DNA of 53,907 nucleotides from an uncultured Eubacteriales bacterium. GTDB lineage: Bacteria; Bacillota; Clostridia; Christensenellales; CAG-138. The notes under the pieces are model-generated. The model saw only the letters and a program-made list of their open reading frames with translations, was not told the DNA's origin and ran no database searches. Made by a program: the position numbers and the translations under genes. The stretch's first letter is position 1. Every line of letters starts with the position of its first letter. The stretch covers positions 35,307-89,213 of the forward strand of contig CADCNE010000008.1 of the NCBI GenBank assembly GCA_902802805.1, in the 5' to 3' direction. This document shows, piece by piece, positions 32,366-42,739 of this stretch.

Positions 32366-32959
32366 ATGGCCATCGAATCCATCGAACGGCTGACGGTGCA
32401 GCTGGGCAAGCTCCCGGGCATCGGGCGCAAGACGGCGGCCCGGCTCGCCTACCATATTTTGGGCGTGCCCCCGGAGCAGGCGGAGGAGCTGGCCAAGGCC
32501 ATCACCGACGCCCGGACGAAGGTCCACAACTGCCCCGTCTGCGGCACCTATACCGACGGGGAGCTCTGCGAGATCTGCGCCGACCCCCGGCGGCGGGTGG
32601 ACGTGATCTGCGTGGTGTCCGACCCCAGGGACGTGATCGCCATGGAGAAGACCCGGGAGTTCAACGGCCGGTATCACGTGCTCTTCGGCGCCCTGTCGCC
32701 CATGGAGGGCATCGGGCCCAAGGATATCAAGATCAACGAGCTTTTGGAGCGGTGTAAGGGCGGCGAGGTGAAGGAGGTCATCCTGGCCACCAACCCGGAC
32801 GTGGAGGGGGAGGCTACCGCCTCCTATATCGCCCGGCTCCTGAAGCCCCTGGGCGTCACCGCCTCCCGCATCGCCCATGGCATCCCCATCGGCGGCAATT
32901 TGGAGTATACCGATGAGGTGACCCTGGCGAAAGCATTGGAGGGGCGAAGGAATTTGTAA
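32366..32959 (+). CDS. recR: Recombination protein RecR
   Basis: 197 residues, matching RecR. Helix-hairpin-helix [18 protein letters not shown] at the N-terminus, a zinc finger [16 protein letters not shown], a Toprim domain ([17 protein letters not shown] to [19 protein letters not shown]), and the C-terminal [24 protein letters not shown] are complete. RecR works with RecO and RecF in single-strand gap repair. It sits at the end of the dnaX-ybaB-recR unit and is followed by two hairpins, the second of terminator type. Confidence 0.96.
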   Translation: MAIESIERLTVQLGKLPGIGRKTAARLAYHILGVPPEQAEELAKAITDARTKVHNCPVCGTYTDGELCEICADPRRRVDVICVVSDPRDVIAMEKTREFNGRYHVLFGALSPMEGIGPKDIKINELLERCKGGEVKEVILATNPDVEGEATASYIARLLKPLGVTASRIAHGIPIGGNLEYTDEVTLAKALEGRRNL

Positions 32960-32974
32960 GGTAATATTGAAAGC

Positions 32975-33007
32975 GGACACCTTTTCTTTGGGGAAGAAAA
33001 GGTGTCC
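32975..33007. repeat. Perfect hairpin after recR
   Basis: GGACACCTTTTCTT (32975-32988), loop TGGGG, exact complement (32994-33007). A member of the T-rich/A-rich intergenic hairpin group. Confidence 0.8.
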
Positions 33008-33024
33008 AAAAGAACCCTGAGAAA

Positions 33025-33057
33025 GAGACTATGTTTCGTGCATAGTCTCCTTTTCTT
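33025..33057 (+). terminator. Terminator of dnaX-ybaB-recR
   Basis: GAGACTATG (33025-33033) / CATAGTCTC (33041-33049), 7-base loop, then CTTTTCTT. It lies between converging recR and DUF4179 genes. Confidence 0.75.
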
Positions 33058-33068
33058 GTATGTGTTTT

Positions 33069-34739
33069 TTAGAAGCCGAACAGCCGCTTGTACTCCCCGC
33101 TCTGGGCGTCGCCGGGCTGGAAGTCCGACTTATGCAGGGTGAAGGTGGTTTCGCTGCCGTTCCAGGAGACCGTGACCTCGAAGCTGTCCGGCAGGAGCCG
33201 CAGGGCCGGGGCGTCCAGCCAGAAGCCGATGCGCTTGCCGTCGTGGTCAGTGCCGCCCATGAAGTCGTTGGGGGTCTGGATATAGTTGGTGTGGTTGTTC
33301 AGCTTCACGCCGTTCACCGTGACAACGGGCTGCCGGTCCATGCCGTAGAGGGGCTTGTCCACGGGCTGGTCCGTCTCCACCACCAGGCCGAAGTACCCGG
33401 CCCAGTTGTTTAGGTAGACGACCTGGGAAACGATGAAGGTGTCCGCCTTGGCCGAAAGTTTGGCGATATAGTCCGTGCCAAAATCCGGGGCCGAGAGCTC
33501 CATGCTCTCCTTGCGCCAGGCCTCGTACTCCGCCTGGTCCCTGGGCCCGGTGACCTGTTTCGTGGCCCAATCGATCCGGAAGATGACCCGGCTCATGGAC
33601 AGCAGAGATGTGGCGGGCAGGTTGCTCTCATCGTAGGGGAAGTAGGCCCGGTAGATGCCGTGGTGGACGCCGTTCTCGTCGTCGGAGGCGCTGACGAACT
33701 CGTCCTCATAGAGCATGCCGTCCACCGCCACCCAAAGGCCTTCGTCGTAGGTATCGTAGGGCGGGCTGGGGTGGTCCTTGCCCGCGGGCCAGGCGGGGTC
33801 CAGGGTGTCCACATAATAGATGAAGTGGTCGGCCAGGGCGATCTCCTCCACCAGATATCCGCAGCCGGTCACGTTCACGGGGATGGTCTCGTCGGGGATG
33901 GCGTCGATGACGGCGCCGATGGCGCTCACCTCCTGAAGCTGGGTCTGGCGAAGCGCCTCATACCGCTCCTTGGTGAAGTCGTAGGTCAGGGTGAAGGCTT
34001 CGCCGTTCAGCTTGCCAGTCAGGGTGAAGGTGTTCCCGGCCCGGAGGGGATTCCCCGCCAGGGGGAAGGTCAGGTAGTTGGTGTCGCTATCGTCCATGCT
34101 CCAGGCCTCAAAGGGCGTGGGCGTGGGCTGGGAGCCATAGCCGCGGTTCTGCTCCCATTCCATCTCCGCCTTGGTCTTGAGAGCCTCGCCGCCGTTGATG
34201 GACATCCGGATCTCGGAAAGAGAATAGGGCACGGGCTTGGCCCCCTCCACCACGAGATAGCAGGCCAGCTGGTCGAACTCCGTTCGGGAGATCAGCTCTG
34301 CGAACCGCACCGTGAGCCCGCCTGCCTGGGCGGTCACGTCGATGTCCGTGATGGTGTCCGGCAGCCACTTGCCGTCCTCGTCCGCCTGGAACTGGGCGTA
34401 GGTGATGTAGGGGGACGGCACGGGCACACTGCTCCCCGGCAGCTCCACCGTCTCCGGCACCCCCTGCCCCTCCAGCACCGCCTGGTAGGAGGCCACGGCC
34501 TGGGCGGCCCTGTCCCGGGTGCCGATCATGGCACCGATGCCCAACGCGAGGGCCGTGCCGCCGATGAGCAGGATAGCCGCCGCGATCAGGATGGTCAATG
34601 TCCGCTTTCTCAGCCGCTGGGGGACCCGGACGGGCTGGGGCTCGGTTTCGTTCATCTGCCGCATCCGGTCCACCATGCGGGCCTTCATGCTGTCGGAAGC
34701 ACGCACCTGATCAAAGGCGCTGCTGTATCTGTCTTCCAT
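33069..34739 (-). CDS. DUF4179-type membrane protein, probable anti-sigma factor
   Basis: 556 residues. The cytoplasmic N-terminus (1-50) includes SDSMKARMVDRMRQM, followed by one helix (LTILIAAAILLIGGTALALGIGAMIG, about 48-73) and a large extracellular region. That region has strands typical of DUF4179 proteins (TDIDVTAQAGGLTVRFAELISR) and a C-terminal domain ending FTLHKSDFQPGDAQSGEYKRLFGF. It overlaps the ECF sigma gene by 29 bases and is translated after it. This arrangement is usual for membrane-bound partners that hold an ECF sigma factor inactive until an outside signal arrives. Confidence 0.8.
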   Translation of the reverse strand: MEDRYSSAFDQVRASDSMKARMVDRMRQMNETEPQPVRVPQRLRKRTLTILIAAAILLIGGTALALGIGAMIGTRDRAAQAVASYQAVLEGQGVPETVELPGSSVPVPSPYITYAQFQADEDGKWLPDTITDIDVTAQAGGLTVRFAELISRTEFDQLACYLVVEGAKPVPYSLSEIRMSINGGEALKTKAEMEWEQNRGYGSQPTPTPFEAWSMDDSDTNYLTFPLAGNPLRAGNTFTLTGKLNGEAFTLTYDFTKERYEALRQTQLQEVSAIGAVIDAIPDETIPVNVTGCGYLVEEIALADHFIYYVDTLDPAWPAGKDHPSPPYDTYDEGLWVAVDGMLYEDEFVSASDDENGVHHGIYRAYFPYDESNLPATSLLSMSRVIFRIDWATKQVTGPRDQAEYEAWRKESMELSAPDFGTDYIAKLSAKADTFIVSQVVYLNNWAGYFGLVVETDQPVDKPLYGMDRQPVVTVNGVKLNNHTNYIQTPNDFMGGTDHDGKRIGFWLDAPALRLLPDSFEVTVSWNGSETTFTLHKSDFQPGDAQSGEYKRLFGF

Positions 34740-35229
34740 GATTGCCTCCTTCCAGTAACGCTTTGAGCTTCTTTCTCGCCCGGGACAGCCGGGAGCTGAT
34801 GGTACCCTCGGGCTCCTTCAGCAGGTGCCCGATGTCCCTGATGCCGTAGCCCTCGTAGTAGTAGAGGTATACGGCGTATCGGTCTGGCGTGGGCAGGGCC
34901 TGGACCGCGTCCAGCACCTCGTAGGTGTCCTCGCCAAACTCTGTGGCCACGTTCTCGTCCAGGGGCAAATTCCCGTGGCGGCTCTCCGCCCTGAGATCGG
35001 TGAGGCACAGGTTCACCGCCGTGCGGATCAGCCAGGCCTTCTCGTGCTCCCGGCTCTCGAAGATGGGCCGCCGGCGCATGAGCCGCTCGAAGACCCCCTG
35101 CACGATGTCCTCCGCCGCGGGGAGGCTCCGCACCCGGTTCAGGGCGATCCTCAGCAGCATGTCCGAATAGGTCTCCACGATGCGGACGATGTCGCCGTAG
35201 GATAGGTAGGTGTCTTTTTTTCTCTCCAT
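34711..35229 (-). CDS. ECF-type RNA polymerase sigma factor
   Basis: 172 residues with AAAGGAGACGG before the start. Sigma region 2 (IVETYSDMLLRIALNRVRSLPAAEDIVQGVFERLMRR) and region 4 (PTPDRYAVYLYYYEGYGIRDIGHLLKEPEGTISSRLSRARKKLKALL) are complete, and region 3 is absent, as in ECF factors. Its stop codon lies inside the DUF4179 gene. Such pairs usually control their own operon; no clear ECF-type -35/-10 pair could be chosen upstream. Confidence 0.92.
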   Translation of the reverse strand: MERKKDTYLSYGDIVRIVETYSDMLLRIALNRVRSLPAAEDIVQGVFERLMRRRPIFESREHEKAWLIRTAVNLCLTDLRAESRHGNLPLDENVATEFGEDTYEVLDAVQALPTPDRYAVYLYYYEGYGIRDIGHLLKEPEGTISSRLSRARKKLKALLEGGNHGRQIQQRL

Positions 35230-35355
35230 GTCCGTCTCCTTTCACCATGAATACGCTTTATCAGGCGCATTTCTTGCACGGCTTTATCCTACGCTCCGGA
35301 TTCGGACGAACTGCAACAGAGTTGTCATGGACTTGTAAAAACTGCCAAAAAAGGA

Positions 35356-35403
35356 AAAAGCTCAGGCGGTCATTCATCTGACCATTCCTGAGCTTTTCTT
35401 TTT
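35356..35403. terminator. Bidirectional terminator hairpin
   Basis: AAAAGCTCAGG (35356-35366) / CCTGAGCTTTT (35387-35397), with inner stem GGTCA/TGACC, followed by CTTTTT. It lies between the ECF sigma gene's upstream region and the esterase stop, so it most likely ends the esterase transcript on the minus strand. Confidence 0.75.
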
Positions 35404-35405
35404 GC

Positions 35406-35442
35406 GCCGCTTTTCCTTGTCTCTTGAAAAGAAAAAAGCGGC
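35406..35442. repeat. T-rich/A-rich hairpin near esterase stop
   Basis: GCCGCTTTT (35406-35414) faces AAAAGCGGC (35434-35442) with more T/A pairing inside. The ends match the hairpin at 39047-39082. Confidence 0.7.
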
Positions 35443-35447
35443 AAATA

Positions 35448-36200
35448 TCACTTCAACAAATACTTCATAAAAATGGGTATCCGCTTCTCCCAATACGCCT
35501 CGCTGTGGCGGGCGTCGGGGACCACCCGGGCGTCCACGTGGGCCCCCGCGCGGGTGAGCCGCCGGGCGGTCTCAAAGAGGCTGGTGAGGCCGGTGATGTG
35601 CCCGTCCACCTCGGCGGTGCCCATGTCCATATAGATGCGAGTGGGGCTTTTGAGGGGACCGGCCGCCTTCAGGTCCGCCTCATGGTGCCGTGCCCCCCAC
35701 AGGCTGGGGGACAGGCACGCCGCCCGGGAGAAGGTGCCGTTGTAGGCGGTCACAGCATAGAGGGACATGAGTCCGCCCATGGAGCTGCCGGCGATGAGGG
35801 TGTGCTCCCGGTCGGGCATCGTCCGATACTCCCGGTCGATGCGGGGCTTCAATTCGTCCACGAAAAAGTCCATGGTCAGCTTCCCCCGGCCTTCGAACAG
35901 GGTCTTCCCCTTCCAGACGATGTCCCAGGGGGCGTACTCGCTCATGCGGTTGTCCCCTTCGGGGTTGCACTCCACGCCCACCAGGATCAGGGGCAGTTTG
36001 CTCTTTTCCAGATACTCCTTCATGCCCCAGCTTTTGCCGTAGGTGGCGTGGCTGTCGTAGAAGACGTTGTGGCCGTCGAACATATAGAGCACGGGGTACC
36101 GCTCCTCGCTCCCCTCGTACCCCTTGGGCGTGTAGATGTACAGCCGCCGGGGCTTCTTGGTGGGCAGGGTGGGGATCTGGATACGTTCTACGCGGATCAT
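35448..36200 (-). CDS. Alpha/beta hydrolase, enterochelin-esterase-like (Fes/YbbA type)
   Basis: 250 residues, AAAGGAGTGAAGCC before the start. Features: RRLYIYTPKGYEGSEERYPVLYMFDGHNVFYD, the oxyanion region ILVGVECNP, nucleophile elbow GSSMGGLMS (Ser near 139), and a C-terminal His in PDARHSEAYWEKRIP. Such esterases act on siderophore or other ester bonds, but no siderophore genes are near, so the substrate is open. It is monocistronic with its own promoter. The protein has no signal peptide and is probably cytoplasmic. Confidence 0.87.
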   Translation of the reverse strand: MIRVERIQIPTLPTKKPRRLYIYTPKGYEGSEERYPVLYMFDGHNVFYDSHATYGKSWGMKEYLEKSKLPLILVGVECNPEGDNRMSEYAPWDIVWKGKTLFEGRGKLTMDFFVDELKPRIDREYRTMPDREHTLIAGSSMGGLMSLYAVTAYNGTFSRAACLSPSLWGARHHEADLKAAGPLKSPTRIYMDMGTAEVDGHITGLTSLFETARRLTRAGAHVDARVVPDARHSEAYWEKRIPIFMKYLLK

Positions 36201-36231
36201 GGCTTCACTCCTTTTGTTCTTCTTCGGTCAC

Positions 36232-36260
36232 ATTGTAACGTCTATTGATTAAGGATGCAA
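36232..36260 (-). promoter_or_regulatory. Promoter of esterase gene
   Basis: Minus strand TTGCAT (36255-36260), 17-base spacer, TACAAT (36232-36237), about 31 bases from the start. Confidence 0.8.
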
Positions 36261-36270
36261 TAGAATAACA

Positions 36271-36383
36271 ATGTCATCCCGAGCTTGTCGAGGGATCTCT
36301 GAACGGTGTTGGTCGAAACGAGCTGCTTTTTCGTTGTATCAGCTTTTACGTTCAGAGATCCTTCGCTTCGCTCAGGATGACAT
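36271..36383. repeat. Imperfect inverted repeat of REP/MITE type
   Basis: Starts ATGTCATCC (36271-36279) and ends GGATGACAT (36375-36383). Inner arms GATCTCTGAAC (36294-36304) and GTTCAGAGATC (36350-36360) are exact complements, and the right arm contains the complement of the GAGCGAAGCGAAGGATC sequence known from dispersed repeats in many bacteria. No coding capacity; it lies between two minus-strand genes. Confidence 0.75.
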
Positions 36384-36423
36384 ATGGGGGCAAAGAGGCC
36401 ACGGCTTAGTTTGACATGGAGGC

Positions 36424-39012
<2,589 letters not shown>

Positions 39013-39046
39013 AGGGATGCCCCCTTTCTTTTTATGCCTTATTTAT

Positions 39047-39082
39047 GCCGCTTTTTCTTTTCGGGAGAAAAGAAAAAGCGGC
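39047..39082. repeat. Perfect hairpin between htpG and clpB
   Basis: GCCGCTTTTTCTTTTC (39047-39062), loop GGGA, exact complement (39067-39082). Probably a terminator for htpG or a partial stop before clpB. Confidence 0.8.
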
Positions 39083-39131
39083 GGAAAAAGAAAAGCCAGG
39101 AATAATTAGGAATATGCTGTGGAACAGCTTG

Positions 39132-41024
39132 TTACATCAATTTGCAGATCATTTCGCTAAATGCGGCGGGGTCGTCCAGAGGCAGACCGGCCATAAGCCG
39201 CGCCTGCTGGTACAGGAGCTCGGAGTAGGTCTTGCGCTCATCGTCAGAGAGGCCGGAGAGCTTCTCAAACACCGGGTGGTTGGGGTTCAGCTCCAGCACG
39301 AACTCCATGGGGATGTCCCCGGCGTTGGGCATGGCGGAGAGGGTCTTGTACATCTCGATGGACACGCCGCCCTCGCCGTTCAAACACGCCACGCTCTTGG
39401 TGAGCCGGTCGGAGAGCTTCACTTCCTTCACCTTGCCGGCAAGGTCCTCCCTGATCTTCTCCAGCAGGTCCTTGCTCTCAGCGGCCTTCTCCTCCATGGC
39501 CTTCTTCTCCTCCTCGGAGGCAAGGCCCAGATCGTCGTCCGTGGCCGCCTTAAAGGGCTTCTCCTCGTAGCTCGCCAGCACCCTGAGGGCGAACTCGTCC
39601 ACGTTGTCCGTGAGGCAGAGGAGGTCGTAGCCCTTGTCGCGGATCAGCTCCGCCTGAGGCAGGCCCAGGCAGTGCCCAAGACTGTCGCCCGCGGCGTAGT
39701 AGATGGCCTTCTGGTCCTCCTTCATAGCCGCCACGTACTCGTGGAGGGTCACGTTCTTCTCCTCCCGGGCGGAATAGAACATCAAGAGGTCCTTCAAAAA
39801 GTCCGCGTTCATGCCGTACTGGTCGTAGACGCCGAACTTGATGCTCTGGGCGAAGGCTTTGTAGAAGGTCTCGTACTTCTCTCGGTCATTATCCAGCATC
39901 TTCTTGAGCTCGGACTGGATCTTCTTCTTCAGATTGTTGGCGATGGCCTTCAGCTGCCGGTCGTGCTGCAGCATCTCCCGGGAGATATTGAGGGACAGGT
40001 CCGGCGAATCCACCAGGCCCTTCACGAACCCGAAGTAGTCAGGGAGCAGGTCCTCGCAGGCGTCCATGATCATGACGCCGCTGCTGTAGAGCTTCAGCCC
40101 CCGCTTGTAGTTCTTGGTGTAGAAGTCCCAGGGCGCCTTCTTGGGGATGAACAGCAGAGCCGTGTAGGACACCGCGCCCTCCACCGACACCCGGATCACG
40201 CTCAGGGGGTCGTCCACGTCGAAGAAGTTGTCCCGATAGAACCGGTCATACTCCTCGTCCGTGACCTCGCTCTTTGCCCGCTTCCACAGGGGGACCATGG
40301 AGTTGAGCACCACGTCCTCCATAACGGTCTCGTACTCCTGGGGCTTGCCCTCCTCCTTCTCGCCCTTGGGCACCCGCTTCTCCTCCATCATGCGGATGGG
40401 ATAGCGGACGTAGTCGCTGTACTTCTTGACCAGCGAGGTGAGGGTGTACTCCCGAAGGTACTGGCTGTAGTCCTCGCCCTCCTCGTCGTCCTTTAGGGTC
40501 AGGACGATCTGGGTGCCCACGGTGGGGTAGTCGAAGGGCTTGACGGTGTAGCCATCCTCGCCGTTGCTCTCCCACACGTGGCCCTCGCCGTCCTCGGTCC
40601 TCGAATAGACCTTGATGTTCTTCGATACCATGAAGGCGGAATAGAAGCCCACGCCGAACTGGCCGATCACGTCCACGTCGCCCTGGGGCTGGCCCTCGGC
40701 CTTGTCCATGGCCTGCTTGAAGGCCAGGGTGCCGCTCTTTGCTATAGTACCCAGGTCCTCCTCCAGCTCCTTCTCGGTCATGCCGCAGCCGTTGTCGATG
40801 ATGGTCAGGGTCCGGCCCTCCTCGTCGGGGCTGAGGCGGATGAAGTAGTCGCTCCGGTCCATGCCCTCGCCGCCCTTCTGCATGGCGGCGTAGTACCGCT
40901 TGTCGATGGCGTCGCTTGCGTTGCTGATCAGCTCCCGCAGAAAGATCTCCTTATGGGTATAGATGGAATGGATCATCATGTCCAGCAGCCGCTTGGACTC
41001 CGCCTTGAATTGTTTTTTAGCCAT
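39132..41024 (-). CDS. htpG: Molecular chaperone HtpG (Hsp90)
   Basis: 630 residues. I chose ATG 41022-41024 (MAKKQFKAE) after GAGGTGAAAG; an in-frame extension upstream would translate the CIRCE operator and is rejected. The GHKL ATP site is clear: ELISNASDAIDKRYY, DNGCGMTEKEL, GQFGVGFYSAFMV and the GTQIVL strand. Middle-domain marks NISREMLQHDRQLKAI and GVMIMDACEDLLP are present. HtpG is an ATP-dependent chaperone. Control by CIRCE at 41050-41076 puts it in the HrcA regulon, unlike B. subtilis htpG. Confidence 0.96.
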   Translation of the reverse strand: MAKKQFKAESKRLLDMMIHSIYTHKEIFLRELISNASDAIDKRYYAAMQKGGEGMDRSDYFIRLSPDEEGRTLTIIDNGCGMTEKELEEDLGTIAKSGTLAFKQAMDKAEGQPQGDVDVIGQFGVGFYSAFMVSKNIKVYSRTEDGEGHVWESNGEDGYTVKPFDYPTVGTQIVLTLKDDEEGEDYSQYLREYTLTSLVKKYSDYVRYPIRMMEEKRVPKGEKEEGKPQEYETVMEDVVLNSMVPLWKRAKSEVTDEEYDRFYRDNFFDVDDPLSVIRVSVEGAVSYTALLFIPKKAPWDFYTKNYKRGLKLYSSGVMIMDACEDLLPDYFGFVKGLVDSPDLSLNISREMLQHDRQLKAIANNLKKKIQSELKKMLDNDREKYETFYKAFAQSIKFGVYDQYGMNADFLKDLLMFYSAREEKNVTLHEYVAAMKEDQKAIYYAAGDSLGHCLGLPQAELIRDKGYDLLCLTDNVDEFALRVLASYEEKPFKAATDDDLGLASEEEKKAMEEKAAESKDLLEKIREDLAGKVKEVKLSDRLTKSVACLNGEGGVSIEMYKTLSAMPNAGDIPMEFVLELNPNHPVFEKLSGLSDDERKTYSELLYQQARLMAGLPLDDPAAFSEMICKLM

Positions 41025-41049
41025 ATCTTTCACCTCGAAATCTGTTGTT

Positions 41050-41076
41050 TTAGCACTCAACGATATAGAGTGCTAA
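41050..41076 (-). promoter_or_regulatory. CIRCE operator (HrcA-binding site) of htpG
   Basis: Exact consensus TTAGCACTC-N9-GAGTGCTAA, 26 bases upstream of htpG. On the minus strand the spacer contains a -10-like TATATC, so HrcA would cover the promoter. The operator is HrcA's known target controlling groE and dnaK operons. Confidence 0.95.
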
Positions 41077-41171
41077 CCACTGTCCTAACTATACCACGCC
41101 CCACGCCAAATGCAACAGCCCCGGCCGGGTTTTTGCAATTATTCCACAATTGCTTTTCAATTCTAAAGGGG

Positions 41172-41200
41172 TTTACAGCAAGCCCTCCGTCTGATAAGAT
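41172..41200 (+). promoter_or_regulatory. Promoter of candidate small RNA
   Basis: TTTACA (41172-41177), 17-base spacer, TAAGAT (41195-41200). No protein gene follows on this strand before a terminator at 41245-41310. Confidence 0.65.
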
Positions 41201-41206
41201 TAAGAC

Positions 41207-41310
41207 GAGCCAGGGCATGCGGACGCGGTATGTCCAAGCTCTGTGATGGCGACTTTGCCGGCATCGGTCAGCTAAACCGAATGGCGCGGCAATGTCAGCC
41301 ATCTTTTTTT
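41207..41310 (+). ncRNA. Candidate small non-coding RNA (about 104 nt)
   Basis: Starts about seven bases after a promoter-like pair. Stem-loop 1: GAGC (41207-41210) and GGGCAT (41213-41218) pair with ATGTCC (41230-41235) and GCTC (41238-41241). Stem-loop 2: GATGGC (41245-41250) pairs with GCCATC (41298-41303), with inner GCCG/CGGC and CGGT/ACCG pairings, and is followed by T7 (41304-41310), a good intrinsic terminator on + only. No open frame with a ribosome site lies inside. It does not match the tmRNA, SRP, 6S or RNase P patterns I know. It converges on the small gene at 41326-41601. Confidence 0.5.
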
Positions 41311-41325
41311 GTCTATGGAACTTTT

Positions 41326-41601
41326 TCAGCACTGCCACAGCGGCGCATTGTGCCAGCCGGAGGCGGGCTTGAGCTGCTGCACCTCCGCCTTCCGCTGCCG
41401 CAAATTGGCCTGGGCCGCCTCCCGGGTGGGGTAGAGCCGGTCGGGGCGGAGACGGATGCCGCCAACTGTGTCGGTGAAGCGGACGGTGTATAGCTGCCCG
41501 GCCCGGCCGCAGATGACGACCTCCCGGACCCGGCGGCCGGATTCGATGAGATAGGCGGTCCGGCCCACCTCCATGCTCCCCTTGTGCGACGGCTTCTCCA
41601 T
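41326..41601 (-). CDS. Small conserved-looking protein, function unknown
   Basis: 91 residues from ATG 41599-41601 (MEKPSHKGSMEVGRTAYLIESG). The core VGRTAYLIESGRRVREVVICGRAGQLYTVRFTDTVGGIRLRPDRLYPTREAAQANLRQRK (three strands plus a helix) is reminiscent of small uncharacterised clostridial proteins with a GG-I-R-x-x-RL-x-T-EEA pattern. The ribosome site (ACTGAAGGT) is weak; longer in-frame starts lack one altogether. No enzyme motif is seen. It converges on the small RNA candidate and diverges from prmA. Confidence 0.55.
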   Translation of the reverse strand: MEKPSHKGSMEVGRTAYLIESGRRVREVVICGRAGQLYTVRFTDTVGGIRLRPDRLYPTREAAQANLRQRKAEVQQLKPASGWHNAPLWQC

Positions 41602-41706
41602 ACCTTCAGTGTAGAGGCGGTTCGCGTCGGATACAAATGAACGATGTATGATGGAGACCGGTTTATGGGACCGGTCCTGTTTTTTCGCGCATCGACAGAA
41701 AAGGAC

Positions 41707-41735
41707 TTGTGAGAGACGGCAGAACATAGTATAAT
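41707..41735 (+). promoter_or_regulatory. Promoter of prmA operon
   Basis: TTGTGA (41707-41712), 17-base spacer, TATAAT (41730-41735), 39 bases before ATG 41774. Confidence 0.85.
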
Positions 41736-41773
41736 ATTTTGTTACAAAATACGGTTTGCGGGAGAAATTGCCC

Positions 41774-42739
41774 ATGAAATGGCTGGAGATCAGCGTCTAT
41801 ACCACCGATGAAGGCCTGGACTACGTGTGCGCCGCCCTGGACGGGGCCGGGATCACGGGCCAGAGCATCGAGGAGAGCCGGACCGCCGCGGCGGCCTTCC
41901 TGCGGGAGAGCGTGCTCTACTGGGACTTTGCCGACATGGACAAGATCGGCACGGACCGGCCCTGCGTGAAGGGGTACGTGGCGGACTGCCCGGAGAATTT
42001 GCCCAAGGTGGAGGCGGCTAAGGAGGCCGTGGCGCGGCTCAGGACGTTGGGCCTGGGCGTGGACCTCGGCACCCTGGCTGTTACCGTCCGCACCGTGGAC
42101 GAGGAGGACTGGGCCAACAACTGGAAGCAGTACTATAAGCCCCTGCTGATCGGCCAGCGGCTGCTGGTGCTTCCCTGCTGGGAGGAGAAGCCAACGACGG
42201 ACCGGGTGGTTCTGAAGCTGGACCCGGGCATGGCTTTCGGCACCGGCGCCCACCACACCACCCGCATGTGCCTCGAATTCCTGGAGCGGGTCATGGAGCC
42301 CGGCATGGACATGCTGGACATGGGCTGCGGCAGCGGCATCCTCTCCATCGCGGCGCGGCTCCTGGGGGCGCAGCGGGCCGTGGCTGTGGACATCGATCCC
42401 ATCGCCGAGACCGTGGCCCGGGACAACGCCGACATGAACGGCCTTTCCCAGGAGGGATATGAGATTTACATCGGCAACTTGCTGGACGACGAAGCCCTGC
42501 GCGCCAAGATCGGCGGCCCCTACCCGGTGGTGGCGGCCAATATCGTGGCGGACGTGATCATCGGTCTCGCGCCCTACGCGAAGACCGTAGTGGCCCCCGG
42601 GGGCTGGTTCATCGTCTCCGGCATCATCGACGACCGGGCGGCGGAGACCGAAGTAAAATTGAAGCAGACGGGCTTTGAGGTCACCAAGGTCATCTCCTCC
42701 GACTGCTGGTACGCCATGCTCTGCAGGAACCCCCTATGA
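41774..42739 (+). CDS. prmA: Ribosomal protein L11 methyltransferase
   Basis: 321 residues from ATG 41774 after GGGAGAAATTG; a TTG six codons upstream is less likely. PrmA trimethylates ribosomal protein L11 using SAM. The N-terminal substrate domain (MKWLEISVYTTDEG) is followed by the Rossmann domain: GMAFGTGAHHTTRMCLEFLE, SAM motif DMGCGSGILSIAARLLGAQRAVAVDIDP, and NIVADVIIGLAP. Its stop overlaps the rsmE start by four bases (ATGA), a common gene order (prmA-rsmE) in Firmicutes. Confidence 0.95.
   Translation: MKWLEISVYTTDEGLDYVCAALDGAGITGQSIEESRTAAAAFLRESVLYWDFADMDKIGTDRPCVKGYVADCPENLPKVEAAKEAVARLRTLGLGVDLGTLAVTVRTVDEEDWANNWKQYYKPLLIGQRLLVLPCWEEKPTTDRVVLKLDPGMAFGTGAHHTTRMCLEFLERVMEPGMDMLDMGCGSGILSIAARLLGAQRAVAVDIDPIAETVARDNADMNGLSQEGYEIYIGNLLDDEALRAKIGGPYPVVAANIVADVIIGLAPYAKTVVAPGGWFIVSGIIDDRAAETEVKLKQTGFEVTKVISSDCWYAMLCRNPL

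Noticed and set aside
41057..41338. 93-codon minus frame overlapping the small RNA candidate and CIRCE
   Set aside because: No ribosome site, runs into the htpG operator, and opposes a good + strand terminator.
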